Assembly (NCBI GenBank): GCA_050014815.1
Contig: JBEKCP010000568.1
Coordinates: 1 to 6,325, forward strand
Origin: JBEKCP01 sp050014815
Lineage (GTDB): Bacteria > Planctomycetota > Planctomycetia > Pirellulales > Thermoguttaceae
DNA length: 6,325 nucleotides
Reading direction: 5' to 3'
Shown piece by piece: positions 1 to 6,287 of the stretch. Position numbers and translations under genes: made by a program. The notes beneath the pieces are model-generated. The model ran no database searches, was not told the DNA's origin, and worked only from the letters and a program-made list of their open reading frames with translations. The first letter of the stretch is position 1. Every line of letters begins with the position of its first letter.

Positions 1-2072
1 TTGTTGGCGGCGGCATTGAAGTTCAGGGTCTCCATGTTCAGAACCTGAATGCCTGGCGCCGGCAAGATCGGAAAGCCTTGCAAGTCCAGGTTGCCCGCCG
101 ATTTCGTCGGATCGGCGTACTGGAAGTTCAAGGTCCGTGCCGTGCCGGAGTTGTCGTTGACGATCAACTGGTCGCGGTTGGCGGATGTGTTGGGCGCGCC
201 GCCCACGCCGAGCCCGCCATCGATCAGCAGGCTGGCCAGCGCGGCGGTGACGCCGGCGCCGGACCCAGGGTTGGTGGCGATGTTCAGGAAGAACCTGTCG
301 TCGCCACCGAAGCCGTAGAAGGAGTTACTGGCGCTCAGGTTGTCGCCCTTGATGTTCCAGGTGGAATCGCCGCTGGAGCTGCTCGTGCCGTCATTGATCG
401 TCGTGCTGACGGTGGCGGTGGTGTTGTTGATATTGTAGATATTCCCACCAGCCGTGCTGCCGCTGAGGGTGAAGTTCTCCAGTTGTCCCGCGCCCAGCGT
501 CGCATCGTAGGTGATCAAGGCATCGCCCGAGGCTTGGACCTGCGTAGTGGCGCCCACCCTGGTCACGCTGTAGGTCTGTGCGGCCGGACCGCTCAGGTCG
601 CTGATGTTGAGCGTGTCAGTGTTGGCCTGGGTGTCGAGATTGATCGGGCCCAAAATGCCGTTCAGATTGCCCTGGTTGGTCGGGGCATCGCTCGAGATAT
701 TGACCGTGTCGTTGCCGCCGCCGGTCTTGATGGAATAGGGATCGCTGACTTGCGTGCTCTGGATATTCAAGGTGTCGCCGCCCGAGCCGGTCGTCAGGTT
801 GATGCCGCCGGCGAACGTTCCGCCGGTCGCCTTGTAGTTGATCGTGAAGGGGATGACGGTGCTGGAGATCTGGTTGTTGGTCACGAGGACCGTGTCGGGC
901 GTGGCGCTGCCGCTCTCGCTGACGTTGAGCGTGTTCGAGCCCGCCCCTCCGTCGATGGACAACGTCCCGGCCAGCCCGGCCAGGTTGCCCGTGTCCGTCG
1001 GGGCATTGCTGGAGACGTTGATCGTGTCGTTGCCGGCCCCGGTGTTGATCGCGGTCGTGCCGCCGGTCAGCGTGCTCTGCACGTTGACCGTGTCGCCGCC
1101 CGAGCCGGTCGTCAGGTTGATGCCGCCGGCGAACGTTCCGCCGGTTGCCTGGTAATTGATCGTGAAGGGGATGACGGTGCTGGAGATCTGGCTGCTGGTC
1201 ACGAGGACCGTGTCGGCCGCCGCGATGCCGCTTTCGCTGACGTTGAGCGTGTTCGATCCGGCCCCCCCGTCAATGGACAACGTCCCGGCCAGCCCGGCCA
1301 GGTTGCCCGTGTTCGTCGGGGCATTGCTCGATACGTTGATCGTGTCGTTGCCGCCCCCGGTGTTGATCGTCGTCGTGCTGCCGGCGACGGTGCTCTGCAC
1401 GTTGACCGTATCCGCGACGGTGCCCGTAGTGACGCTGATACCGCCGGCGAAGGAGCCACCGGTCGAGTAGTTTACCGTGAACCCGAGGGCCGTGCCGGAG
1501 ATCGCCGTGCTGGTCACCGACACCGTGTCGGCGGCCGCCAGCGTGCTTTCGGTGACGACCAACTGCTTGGAGCCCGTCGCGCTAGTGTCGTTGATAATAC
1601 CGTTGAGGTACGGGCTGAGGCTCGGATTGCCGTTGGAGAGGTCCACGGTCAGCGAGTCGGTCCCGTCCCCCGTGTTGACGTTGATCGAGGTCGCGCCGGT
1701 GACCGCGCCGGCTCCGAGGGGAATGCTCAGGCTGTTCGTGCCGGAGCCGGTGGCCCCGTCGGCGATCAGGTTGGCGCCGATGGTATAAGTGTTCGCGAGG
1801 TTGGTATCGCTGATGACGATGTGGGTCTGCGGTGCGTCCAGCTTGATCGTCAGCGTGTCGTTCTGGACCGGGGCGTTGCCGGACGTGATGACGAGGGGAG
1901 TCGCCGCACCCGCCCAAGTGACGCTGCCGCTGAGGAGCGTTCGCTGTTCCAGGGGCTCGAACCGGAGGGATCGCTTCCCGTTTTGCAGTCCGGGACGGCG
2001 ATTGCGCCATCGTTTCGAGGAGAGAGATACCCGCGGAGAAAACCTCTTGCCGGCCGACCTGGACGACGACAT
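1..2072 (-). CDS. Large repeat-rich extracellular protein with LEPR-XLL-type N-terminus (partial, C-terminus beyond window)
   Basis: The frame is open from an ATG at 2072 down to the left edge, giving 690 codons with no stop; the 3' end lies outside the window. A good Shine-Dalgarno (AGGGAG, 2079-2084) sits 6 nt upstream, and an in-frame TGA at 2085-2087 closes the frame above. The N-terminus is rich in Arg/Lys/Ser, followed at residues 39-50 by FEPLEQRTLLSG. This matches the LEPR-XLL motif of very large planctomycete surface proteins and probably takes part in export or envelope sorting (inference). After about residue 50 the protein is Thr/Asn/Gly/Ser-rich and beta-prone. It contains repeats of about 106 residues carrying motifs such as GGTFAGGI, GGGNDTINVSS and GGAGSNTLNVSES. 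The D/N-G-rich loops resemble degenerate RTX calcium-binding motifs, but never in consecutive runs. From about residue 500 the repeats give way to non-repeated sequence that includes GFGGDDRFFLNI and, near the edge, METLNF. The likely role is a surface or matrix adhesin-like protein; no enzymatic domain is visible. Confidence 0.9.
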   Translation of the reverse strand, partial: MSSSRSAGKRFSPRVSLSSKRWRNRRPGLQNGKRSLRFEPLEQRTLLSGSVTWAGAATPLVITSGNAPVQNDTLTIKLDAPQTHIVISDTNLANTYTIGANLIADGATGSGTNSLSIPLGAGAVTGATSINVNTGDGTDSLTVDLSNGNPSLSPYLNGIINDTSATGSKQLVVTESTLAAADTVSVTSTAISGTALGFTVNYSTGGSFAGGISVTTGTVADTVNVQSTVAGSTTTINTGGGNDTINVSSNAPTNTGNLAGLAGTLSIDGGAGSNTLNVSESGIAAADTVLVTSSQISSTVIPFTINYQATGGTFAGGINLTTGSGGDTVNVQSTLTGGTTAINTGAGNDTINVSSNAPTDTGNLAGLAGTLSIDGGAGSNTLNVSESGSATPDTVLVTNNQISSTVIPFTINYKATGGTFAGGINLTTGSGGDTLNIQSTQVSDPYSIKTGGGNDTVNISSDAPTNQGNLNGILGPINLDTQANTDTLNISDLSGPAAQTYSVTRVGATTQVQASGDALITYDATLGAGQLENFTLSGSTAGGNIYNINNTTATVSTTINDGTSSSSGDSTWNIKGDNLSASNSFYGFGGDDRFFLNIATNPGSGAGVTAALASLLIDGGLGVGGAPNTSANRDQLIVNDNSGTARTLNFQYADPTKSAGNLDLQGFPILPAPGIQVLNMETLNFNAAAN
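773..1408 (-). repeat. Two tandem 318-bp coding repeats (106 residues each) inside the surface protein gene
   Basis: Bases 773-1090 and 1091-1408 align without gaps and differ at about 25 positions by hand count, so they are roughly 92% identical. Each copy encodes one 106-residue unit including FAGGINLTTGSGGDT, INTG(A/G)GNDTINVSSNAPT, LAGLAGTLSIDGGAGSNTL and ISSTVIPFTINY. In protein terms the units begin at GG(S/T)FAGG, with G codons at 1460, 1142 and 824. The 318-base period is exactly 106 codons, so gaining or losing a unit keeps the frame. More diverged relatives lie on both sides: about 1461-1700 (N-terminal side) and about 640-772 (C-terminal side). The unit boundaries chosen here are arbitrary. 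Confidence 0.9.
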
Positions 2073-2078
2073 GATTCG

Positions 2079-2084
2079 ACTCCC
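2079..2084 (-). promoter_or_regulatory. Ribosome binding site deciding the start of the surface protein gene
   Basis: On the minus strand AGGGAG lies 6 nt before the ATG at 2072. It supports that start, which also places the LEPR-XLL-type motif about 40 residues from the N-terminus. Confidence 0.7.
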
Positions 2085-2125
2085 TCACTGCAAGCGGCTC
2101 ATTGAAGAACAGGACTCGTGCCCGC

Positions 2126-2159
2126 TTTCGCCGCGACCCCAGGTAGGGCATCGGCGAAA
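2126..2159. other. Inverted repeat in the leader of the surface protein gene
   Basis: TTTCGCCG at 2126-2133 and CGGCGAAA at 2152-2159 form a perfect 8-bp stem around an 18-base loop. It lies 54-87 bases upstream of the ATG at 2072, in the 203-base gap after the broken peptidase gene. It could fold in the leader mRNA, bind a dimeric regulator, or be chance. There is no clean U-run after it on the minus strand, so a simple terminator for the upstream gene is not well supported. Confidence 0.4.
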
Positions 2160-2209
2160 ATAGCATTGTCATCGTCCATGCCAGGGATGCGCATCGCAAC
2201 CCAAGGTCG

Positions 2210-2226
2210 GGTGGAACTCTGGTGGC
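2210..2226. repeat. 17-base direct repeat, copy A
   Basis: GGTGGAACTCTGGTGGC here is identical to the copy at 3139-3155. It lies 50 bases beyond the stop codon of the broken peptidase gene (minus strand). Apart from GC-rich context, the flanking sequence differs from that of the other copy. Confidence 0.7.
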
Positions 2227-2275
2227 GATTTGGTGGAAGTCCGGAACCGGTCCCCCCCGTCGGAAGCCGGCCGGA

Positions 2276-3032
2276 TCAGAAGGGCCGCCCGAACTCGTGC
2301 GAGGCCAGCCACTCCGGCCACACCAGCGTCCAGAAATCCAGGGCCAGTCCGTTCACCACGTACGCGTAGGGCAGCCAGCCGTAGCCGCGGTCGCCCCAGC
2401 CCTCGCCCATGGAGTTGGCGAGCAGAAGGGCCCCTCGCCAGGAGCGGATCCGCCGCTGGTCGTCGTAACCGACGGCCATGGCCGCCTGGCCCCCGCAGAC
2501 GGCGTCAAAGACCGCACTTGACGGTCCGCAGAACGGCGTCGCCTTCCTTGCCGCGAGCATCCAGCCTCACGTACGCCAGTCCGGGGAATTTCACCGCCGA
2601 GGCGTAGGCGAACGCATCCGGCTCCCTCGCGAGGCTCTCGGGTTCATAGGGCCAGTCCTGCTCCCGGGGCACGCCGAAGCGGACGATGGTCTTCCAAATG
2701 GCCCGCAACTGCTCGCCGCCATCGCCCGTCTGGGAAAGCAGGCGACGTGCCGCGGCATGGATGAACGCTTTCGCAGGGTTGATGATTTGGCCGGTGGCCC
2801 GGCGCTGAAAGTATTGCAGCAGCGCCGCGCAGGCGCAGGCGGCACTGGCGCCGTGACGCCCCCGGTCTTCGATCGGCGGGCAGTACTCTCGCCAGTGGAT
2901 CCGCTTGGGGAGCGACGTCTGCCGCTTCAGACCACCGAGCGTCTTGCGCACTTCCTTGTGCTCCGGCGTGTAATCCCGCGGATCGGGAATATCCGGGTGC
3001 CAACCGAGGCCGTAGGGCATTAAGGCGGGCAT
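2276..3032 (-). pseudogene. Decayed papain-like (C1) cysteine peptidase, frame-disrupted and lacking most of its active site
   Basis: From the ATG at 3032 (175 residues, TGA at 2505-2507) the product begins MPALMPYGLGWHPDIPDPRDYTPEH and runs through LPKRIHWREYCPPIEDRG. These are hallmarks of the bacterial C1 peptidase family found in planctomycetes and cyanobacteria. The rest of the fold lies in another frame, from about 2505 to the TGA at 2276-2278: VFDAVCGGQAAMAVGYDD, then GALLLANSMGEGWGDRGYGW and DFWTLVWPEW. Intact relatives carry about 40 more residues (the next strand, a loop and GGHAV) between these parts, so a deletion causing a frameshift best explains the break. Key residues are altered as well. 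The oxyanion Gln of DQG is Arg57, the nucleophile Cys of GSC is Ser63, and the catalytic His of GGHAV is Gln (codon 2486-2488). Only the Asn of NSWG remains, as NSM-GEGWG. No clear ribosome binding site precedes 3032; ATG 3020 is an alternative start. Intact, it would have cleaved proteins; this copy should not. Confidence 0.85.
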
Positions 3033-3138
3033 GGTGATCCGACCAACTCGGGCCCGGAGACCTGGGATACTCGAACGGGCAGCCGATGCTGCCGGCAACC
3101 TTTTACCACCGCCGGCGGCAACGCGGTACATGAGCTGT

Positions 3139-3155
3139 GGTGGAACTCTGGTGGC
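3139..3155. repeat. 17-base direct repeat, copy B
   Basis: GGTGGAACTCTGGTGGC, identical to 2210-2226. It lies 24 bases beyond the stop of the 260-residue unknown gene and about 100 bases upstream of the peptidase-relic start, in the 146-base gap between them (3033-3178). I see nothing else definite in that gap. Confidence 0.7.
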
Positions 3156-3178
3156 ACTCGGTACTTCCGTGGCATTCG

Positions 3179-3961
3179 CTAGCCCCGCCGCGAACCGCCG
3201 CGCCCGTTGGTCTCGCCGGGGAGGACCCGTTCCCATCGGATCCCTTGGCCGGTCCCGTTGCCCGAAAAACGGATCAGCGGATGCTTCTGGTGGCGATTGA
3301 GCGAATTGATCGTGCTGTGCAACCGGCGTTTCGGATCCTGGTCGGTCTGCGGCGGGAGCGGATCGTGGATGTGGACCGGCCAGCCCTCCTCCTCGAACGC
3401 CGCAAGGATCCGCTCCTGGTTCTCCGCCGGCACTTTGAATTGCTTCACAACTACGTCGCCCATCGACAGCTCTTGGCGGTCCGGACACCATTTCGGTACC
3501 AAGGGTTTCGTCTGGCTATTGGGAATGGGCCCGATTTGCGGCTCGGCCGGCTCCCAGGCAGATCCGTCGTGTTCGGGCAAGCCCCGGGCAAAAGCCAGTC
3601 CTTCCGCCGTCAGCACAAAGCACGTGCTCTCCACAAAACTCAAGGGCCGGTCGGGCCGAAAAACCCGGCAGGTGTCGCCAACAGTTGTCACTTCTCGGGC
3701 ATGCTCCACTAGATTCTTACAAACCATCCAACGCAAATCATTCTTGTTCAGCCCCAGTTCGTGCAGACTCTGAATCTCGACGGCGAAATCCCAAGGACTG
3801 CGAGCCAATTCCTGGGCAAACTGCCACGCTTCCACAAGATACCAGAAGGCTGCCTGTACTCGTTCATGGACCGGTAGGGAGGCATCAGCCCGGGTGGCAC
3901 GTGGTTCCGGACCGGACCACGCGGCGGCGTCCCATGCAGCTTCTGGCACACAGCGTCTCAT
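3179..3961 (-). CDS. Conserved planctomycete protein of unknown function (260 residues)
   Basis: I chose the ATG at 3961 because AGGGA (3966-3970) lies 4 nt upstream. An in-frame GTG at 3994 would add 11 residues with no better signal. The protein ends at TAG 3179-3181. No signal peptide or membrane segment is visible, so it is likely cytoplasmic. Two blocks stand out. Residues about 34-90 hold FWYLVEAWQFAQELARSPWDFAVEIQ followed by LGLNKNDLRWMVCKNLVEHA. Residues about 168-243 hold VVVKQFKVPAENQERILAAFEEEGWP, DPLPPQTDQDPKRRLHSTIN, LNRHQK and a final RFSGNGTGQGIRWE. I associate both blocks with a hypothetical family common in planctomycete genomes. The helix-rich pattern with a basic stretch suggests winged-helix-like modules, hence possible nucleic-acid binding, but this is inference. 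Between the blocks is a variable Pro-rich linker (about 130-160). The neighbours give no functional clue. Confidence 0.88.
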   Translation of the reverse strand: MRRCVPEAAWDAAAWSGPEPRATRADASLPVHERVQAAFWYLVEAWQFAQELARSPWDFAVEIQSLHELGLNKNDLRWMVCKNLVEHAREVTTVGDTCRVFRPDRPLSFVESTCFVLTAEGLAFARGLPEHDGSAWEPAEPQIGPIPNSQTKPLVPKWCPDRQELSMGDVVVKQFKVPAENQERILAAFEEEGWPVHIHDPLPPQTDQDPKRRLHSTINSLNRHQKHPLIRFSGNGTGQGIRWERVLPGETNGRGGSRRG

Positions 3962-4012
3962 GGTGTCCCTAATCAGAGCACGAATCTGATGCACACATTT
4001 CCAATGCTGCCC

Positions 4013-4041
4013 ATCTTAACATCAGTTTCTGCTGTGGTCCA
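4013..4041 (-). promoter_or_regulatory. Possible sigma-70-type promoter for the 260-residue gene
   Basis: Reading the minus strand, TGGACC (4036-4041, 4 of 6 matches to TTGACA) is followed after a 17-base spacer by TAAGAT (4013-4018, 4 of 6 matches to TATAAT). It lies about 50 bases upstream of the ATG at 3961, in the 102-base gap between the TPR gene and this gene. That gap is noticeably less GC-rich than its surroundings. The match is only moderate and could be chance. Confidence 0.3.
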
Positions 4042-4063
4042 TAGCTTGAATTCTGGATCACTG

Positions 4064-6067
4064 CTACCGGATTTGGGTCGTCTTGGCCTTGCTGGCCATT
4101 TCTTCCAGACGGGCGGCCTTGTCTTTTTCGCCGAGATGCCGGTGCATCGCCGCAAGGTTGCCGTAGGGCACCGTCAGGGACGACTTCGGGAGCGTGCCGC
4201 CTTTGACGGCCGCCTCCATGAGGTCGGCGCCGTGCTCGGTCAACTTGAGGCCCTTGGGGCGGTCCCCCGTCTCCCAATAGGAGACGCCCATGCTGACGAA
4301 GGTTTCGCCGAGTCCGCCCAGGTCGCCGAGGATCTCCGCCGGCGGCGACTTTCCCAACAGCGGCACGGCCTTCTCGAACCAGACGAGCGCGGCCTTATGG
4401 TCGCCGTTGCGAATGGCATGAATGGCGCCGACCCGAAAATAGAGCCGCCCGGAAATGTAGGTGGCCGTAGCCGACTGGTTCTGCCGGCCGCTCTTCTCCA
4501 GGCAGGAAATCGCCAGCTCGCCGAACCGGAGCGCCGCCGGCTGATCAGAGCGCATCTGGTAGACCTGCAGGGTGTCGTAGAGGGCCATGGCCAATTCCCA
4601 TTGGACCTGCGACTTGCGGATATGGTCGGGGGTACCCTCGATCAGGGCTTCGCCCGAGCGGATTGCCAGCTTCACCCAGGCCGATGGATCGAGCTTCCCC
4701 CGCAAGCCCACGTCCGCCGCCAGCGCCCGGGAGGCGACGTGGAAGCGGCACAACGGGCTGTTGCCCTCGTTCTTGACGAGGTCGTCGGCCAAGGCCGCGG
4801 CCCGGTCAAGCTGCTCCCCGGCCGGCTTCTCCTGGCGCTGGCCCCAAGCGAGGTCGTGAGCCATGCCGAGACAAGCATCCACGAGCACCTCCTTGGCCGC
4901 AATGCGGATGGCCGGATGCTGGTTGGCTACCAGGGGTTCCGCCGCCTGGAGTGCCTGCGTGTGGAATTGCATCGCCTGCTTGAAATCGGGCGGACTGGCC
5001 GAAGCCTTCAGGTCCCCCAGCAGGCACAGGGCCCGGGCGCGGACGTGCGGCCGCTGCTGGCTTGCGCGGAGGGCCTTCTCCGCCTCGGCTATGGCGTCAC
5101 GCACGCGGCCGGCCTGGGCCAATGCCTGGGCGTGCGTCAAGAGGTACCGGCAATCGCCGGGCTCCAGTTGGGCCGCCGAACGTGCCGCCTGCAGGGCCTT
5201 CTCGCAATCCCCCAGAAGCGACGACGCGCGGCTTTCGAGCCAATGGGCGCGGGCATGGTTCGGATCGAGCTTCAGGGCCTCGCCCGCGTCGTGCAGGCTG
5301 AATTCCGGACGAATGTCGAGATTCGTTTCCGACCGCAAGACGAACGGGTCGGCCGTGATCGGCTCCAGAACGATGCCGGTGACCTTCTTGAACGTCTTGC
5401 CCGGCTGGCCGACCGGCTCGAACGTAAACAGCACTCCCCGCTCCGGATAGGCCTGCCCGAGAATCTCGCCCAGATCGTTGGAGACCATGACCGGCTGGAC
5501 CTTGCCAAGCTCCAACTGCTCGGCCAGACTATCGGCCGCCAGCGGTTGCTCCAGGCGGATAACCACCGACGTTACCTTTTCCGCCCGGTAGCTCACCTCG
5601 ACGTGCGCGAACGGCTTGACGGCATAGAGCTGAACTATTTGGTTGTCCTGCTTGCGACTCTGCTTGGGCTGCCCCCACGCCTTCTCGACCTCCGCCGGCG
5701 TGCTTGCGCCCGGCGTCACGCCTTTGAAGCTGGTGACCTCGGTCTCCGTGGGACCGAGATTCTGTGGCTCGGGCACGGGAGCGAGCGACTCCGGGGACTG
5801 GCCGAAACGGACCACGGCCGCCGGCCTCTCTCCGCCGGCCTTGCCCGGGTCTGGCTCGACTTTGCCGGTCGCGGGTGTCGGCTTCGGGTCCCCGGCATTG
5901 GGCGGTTGCGGCCGCGGCGGCGTTTCTATCGTCCAGGACAAGAGTCTGATCGCCGGGCCGTCGCTCTCGGGCAGCGGCTGCGCGAGTGGCTGCCCCCACA
6001 ACACCCCCGTGCTCAAGGCCAACCACACAACCAAGAAACCGAAGAGCCGGATGACTTCAGCCGTCAT
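4064..6067 (-). CDS. Exported tetratricopeptide-repeat (TPR) protein, 667 residues
   Basis: The start is the ATG at 6067, preceded by AAGGAGG (6076-6082) with an 8-nt spacer; a longer frame reaching 6148 has no such support. Residues 1-25 form a signal peptide: short basic n-region, then the hydrophobic LFGFLVVWLALSTGVLWG, with cleavage probably soon after. The mature protein should be periplasmic or envelope-associated. Residues about 48-105 are a Pro-rich linker. Residues about 115-172 (SFKGVTPGASTPAEVEKAWGQP, then AHVEVSYRAEKVTSVVIRL) resemble a BamE/SmpA-type small alpha/beta domain, and 180-237 look like a second related half (LGEILGQAYPERGVLFTF). That assignment is tentative. From about 255 the sequence is helical TPR, for example AGEALKLDPNHARAHWLESR and THAQALAQAGRVRDAIAEAE. 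A second clear TPR set lies near the C-terminus (GDHKAALVWFEKAVPLLGKS, SMGVSYWETGDRPKGLKLTE, GNLAAMHRHLGEKDKAARLE). TPRs mediate protein-protein contacts, so a scaffolding role is likely; the partners are unknown. It ends at TAG 4064-4066. Confidence 0.92.
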   Translation of the reverse strand: MTAEVIRLFGFLVVWLALSTGVLWGQPLAQPLPESDGPAIRLLSWTIETPPRPQPPNAGDPKPTPATGKVEPDPGKAGGERPAAVVRFGQSPESLAPVPEPQNLGPTETEVTSFKGVTPGASTPAEVEKAWGQPKQSRKQDNQIVQLYAVKPFAHVEVSYRAEKVTSVVIRLEQPLAADSLAEQLELGKVQPVMVSNDLGEILGQAYPERGVLFTFEPVGQPGKTFKKVTGIVLEPITADPFVLRSETNLDIRPEFSLHDAGEALKLDPNHARAHWLESRASSLLGDCEKALQAARSAAQLEPGDCRYLLTHAQALAQAGRVRDAIAEAEKALRASQQRPHVRARALCLLGDLKASASPPDFKQAMQFHTQALQAAEPLVANQHPAIRIAAKEVLVDACLGMAHDLAWGQRQEKPAGEQLDRAAALADDLVKNEGNSPLCRFHVASRALAADVGLRGKLDPSAWVKLAIRSGEALIEGTPDHIRKSQVQWELAMALYDTLQVYQMRSDQPAALRFGELAISCLEKSGRQNQSATATYISGRLYFRVGAIHAIRNGDHKAALVWFEKAVPLLGKSPPAEILGDLGGLGETFVSMGVSYWETGDRPKGLKLTEHGADLMEAAVKGGTLPKSSLTVPYGNLAAMHRHLGEKDKAARLEEMASKAKTTQIR

Positions 6068-6070
6068 TGC

Positions 6071-6088
6071 ACGTTCCTCCTTGAACGT
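6071..6088 (-). promoter_or_regulatory. Hairpin presenting the ribosome binding site of the TPR gene in its loop
   Basis: On the minus strand ACGTTC (6083-6088), AAGGAG (6077-6082) and GAACGT (6071-6076) form a perfect 6-bp stem. Its 6-base loop is the Shine-Dalgarno core itself, 3 bases before the ATG at 6067. The arrangement is seen directly; any effect on translation is inference. Confidence 0.45.
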
Positions 6089-6209
6089 TGCCCCAGAACG
6101 AGAATTACGAATGCCGTAGTCTACCTGGGGCCATCCAGGCGAGTCCATACGGGATTTGCGATTTCAGGGTAGTCTGGGACAAGCCGGGGCTTGGAAGGTG
6201 CCCAACGCC

Positions 6210-6218
6210 GGGGGGGGG
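6210..6218 (+). repeat. Homopolymer tract of nine G
   Basis: Nine consecutive G bases in the non-coding region upstream of the TPR gene, four bases before the inverted repeat. Such tracts are prone to slippage and to sequencing error; no gene depends on it here. Confidence 0.8.
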
Positions 6219-6222
6219 AAAG

Positions 6223-6287
6223 TCCGCAGATTACGCAGATTAACGCAGACTCACATGATGAGTGCTCGAATCTGCGACATCTGCGGA
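6223..6287. repeat. Imperfect extragenic palindrome (19-base arms)
   Basis: The left arm TCCGCAGATTACGCAGATT (6223-6241) and right arm AATCTGCGACATCTGCGGA (6269-6287) are reverse complements except at two adjacent positions. They flank a 27-base loop that itself holds a small 5-bp hairpin (ACTCA 6249-6253, TGAGT 6259-6263). The left side also repeats CGCAGA three times at about 10-base spacing (6225, 6234, 6244). Sequences of the form 'GCAGATTACGCAGATTAACGCAGA' are familiar to me as dispersed non-coding repeats in several environmental bacterial genomes; this is recollection, not a search. It lies 156-220 bases upstream of the TPR gene. The remainder of 6068-6325 shows no gene and no convincing promoter. 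Confidence 0.75.

Noticed and set aside
773..1408. CRISPR-like or non-coding tandem array
   Set aside because: The unit is 318 bp, coding throughout, in frame, and has no spacer structure.
3..1500. Classical RTX calcium-binding array in the surface protein
   Set aside because: Only isolated degenerate motifs (for example TGGGNDTIN, GGAGSNTLN) occur per unit, not consecutive nonapeptides. Calcium binding remains possible but is not shown.
78..2105. Plus-strand open frame of 675 codons
   Set aside because: It is antisense to the surface protein gene and its translation is Arg/Gly/Val/Ala-rich low complexity. The minus-strand frame has a ribosome binding site, a recognised N-terminal motif and coherent repeats, so the plus frame is a GC-driven shadow.
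1582..2199. Minus-strand frame of 205 codons overlapping the start of the surface protein
   Set aside because: Its translation turns into Arg/His/Gln-rich filler typical of a shifted frame over GC-rich repeats; the overlapping frame starting at 2072 carries the real protein.
3033..3491. N-terminal extension of the peptidase frame up to 3491
   Set aside because: The frame is open, but it overlaps the 260-residue gene in another frame and shows no family similarity before the PYGLGWHPDIPD segment.
3989..6172. Plus-strand open frame of 727 codons
   Set aside because: It lies opposite the TPR gene across its whole length, with Arg/Leu/Gly-rich sequence and no recognisable domain. The minus strand has a signal peptide, TPRs and a strong ribosome binding site.
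6068..6180. Promoter of the TPR gene
   Set aside because: TAATTC near 6107 could pass as a -10 element, but no acceptable -35 lies at a suitable distance.
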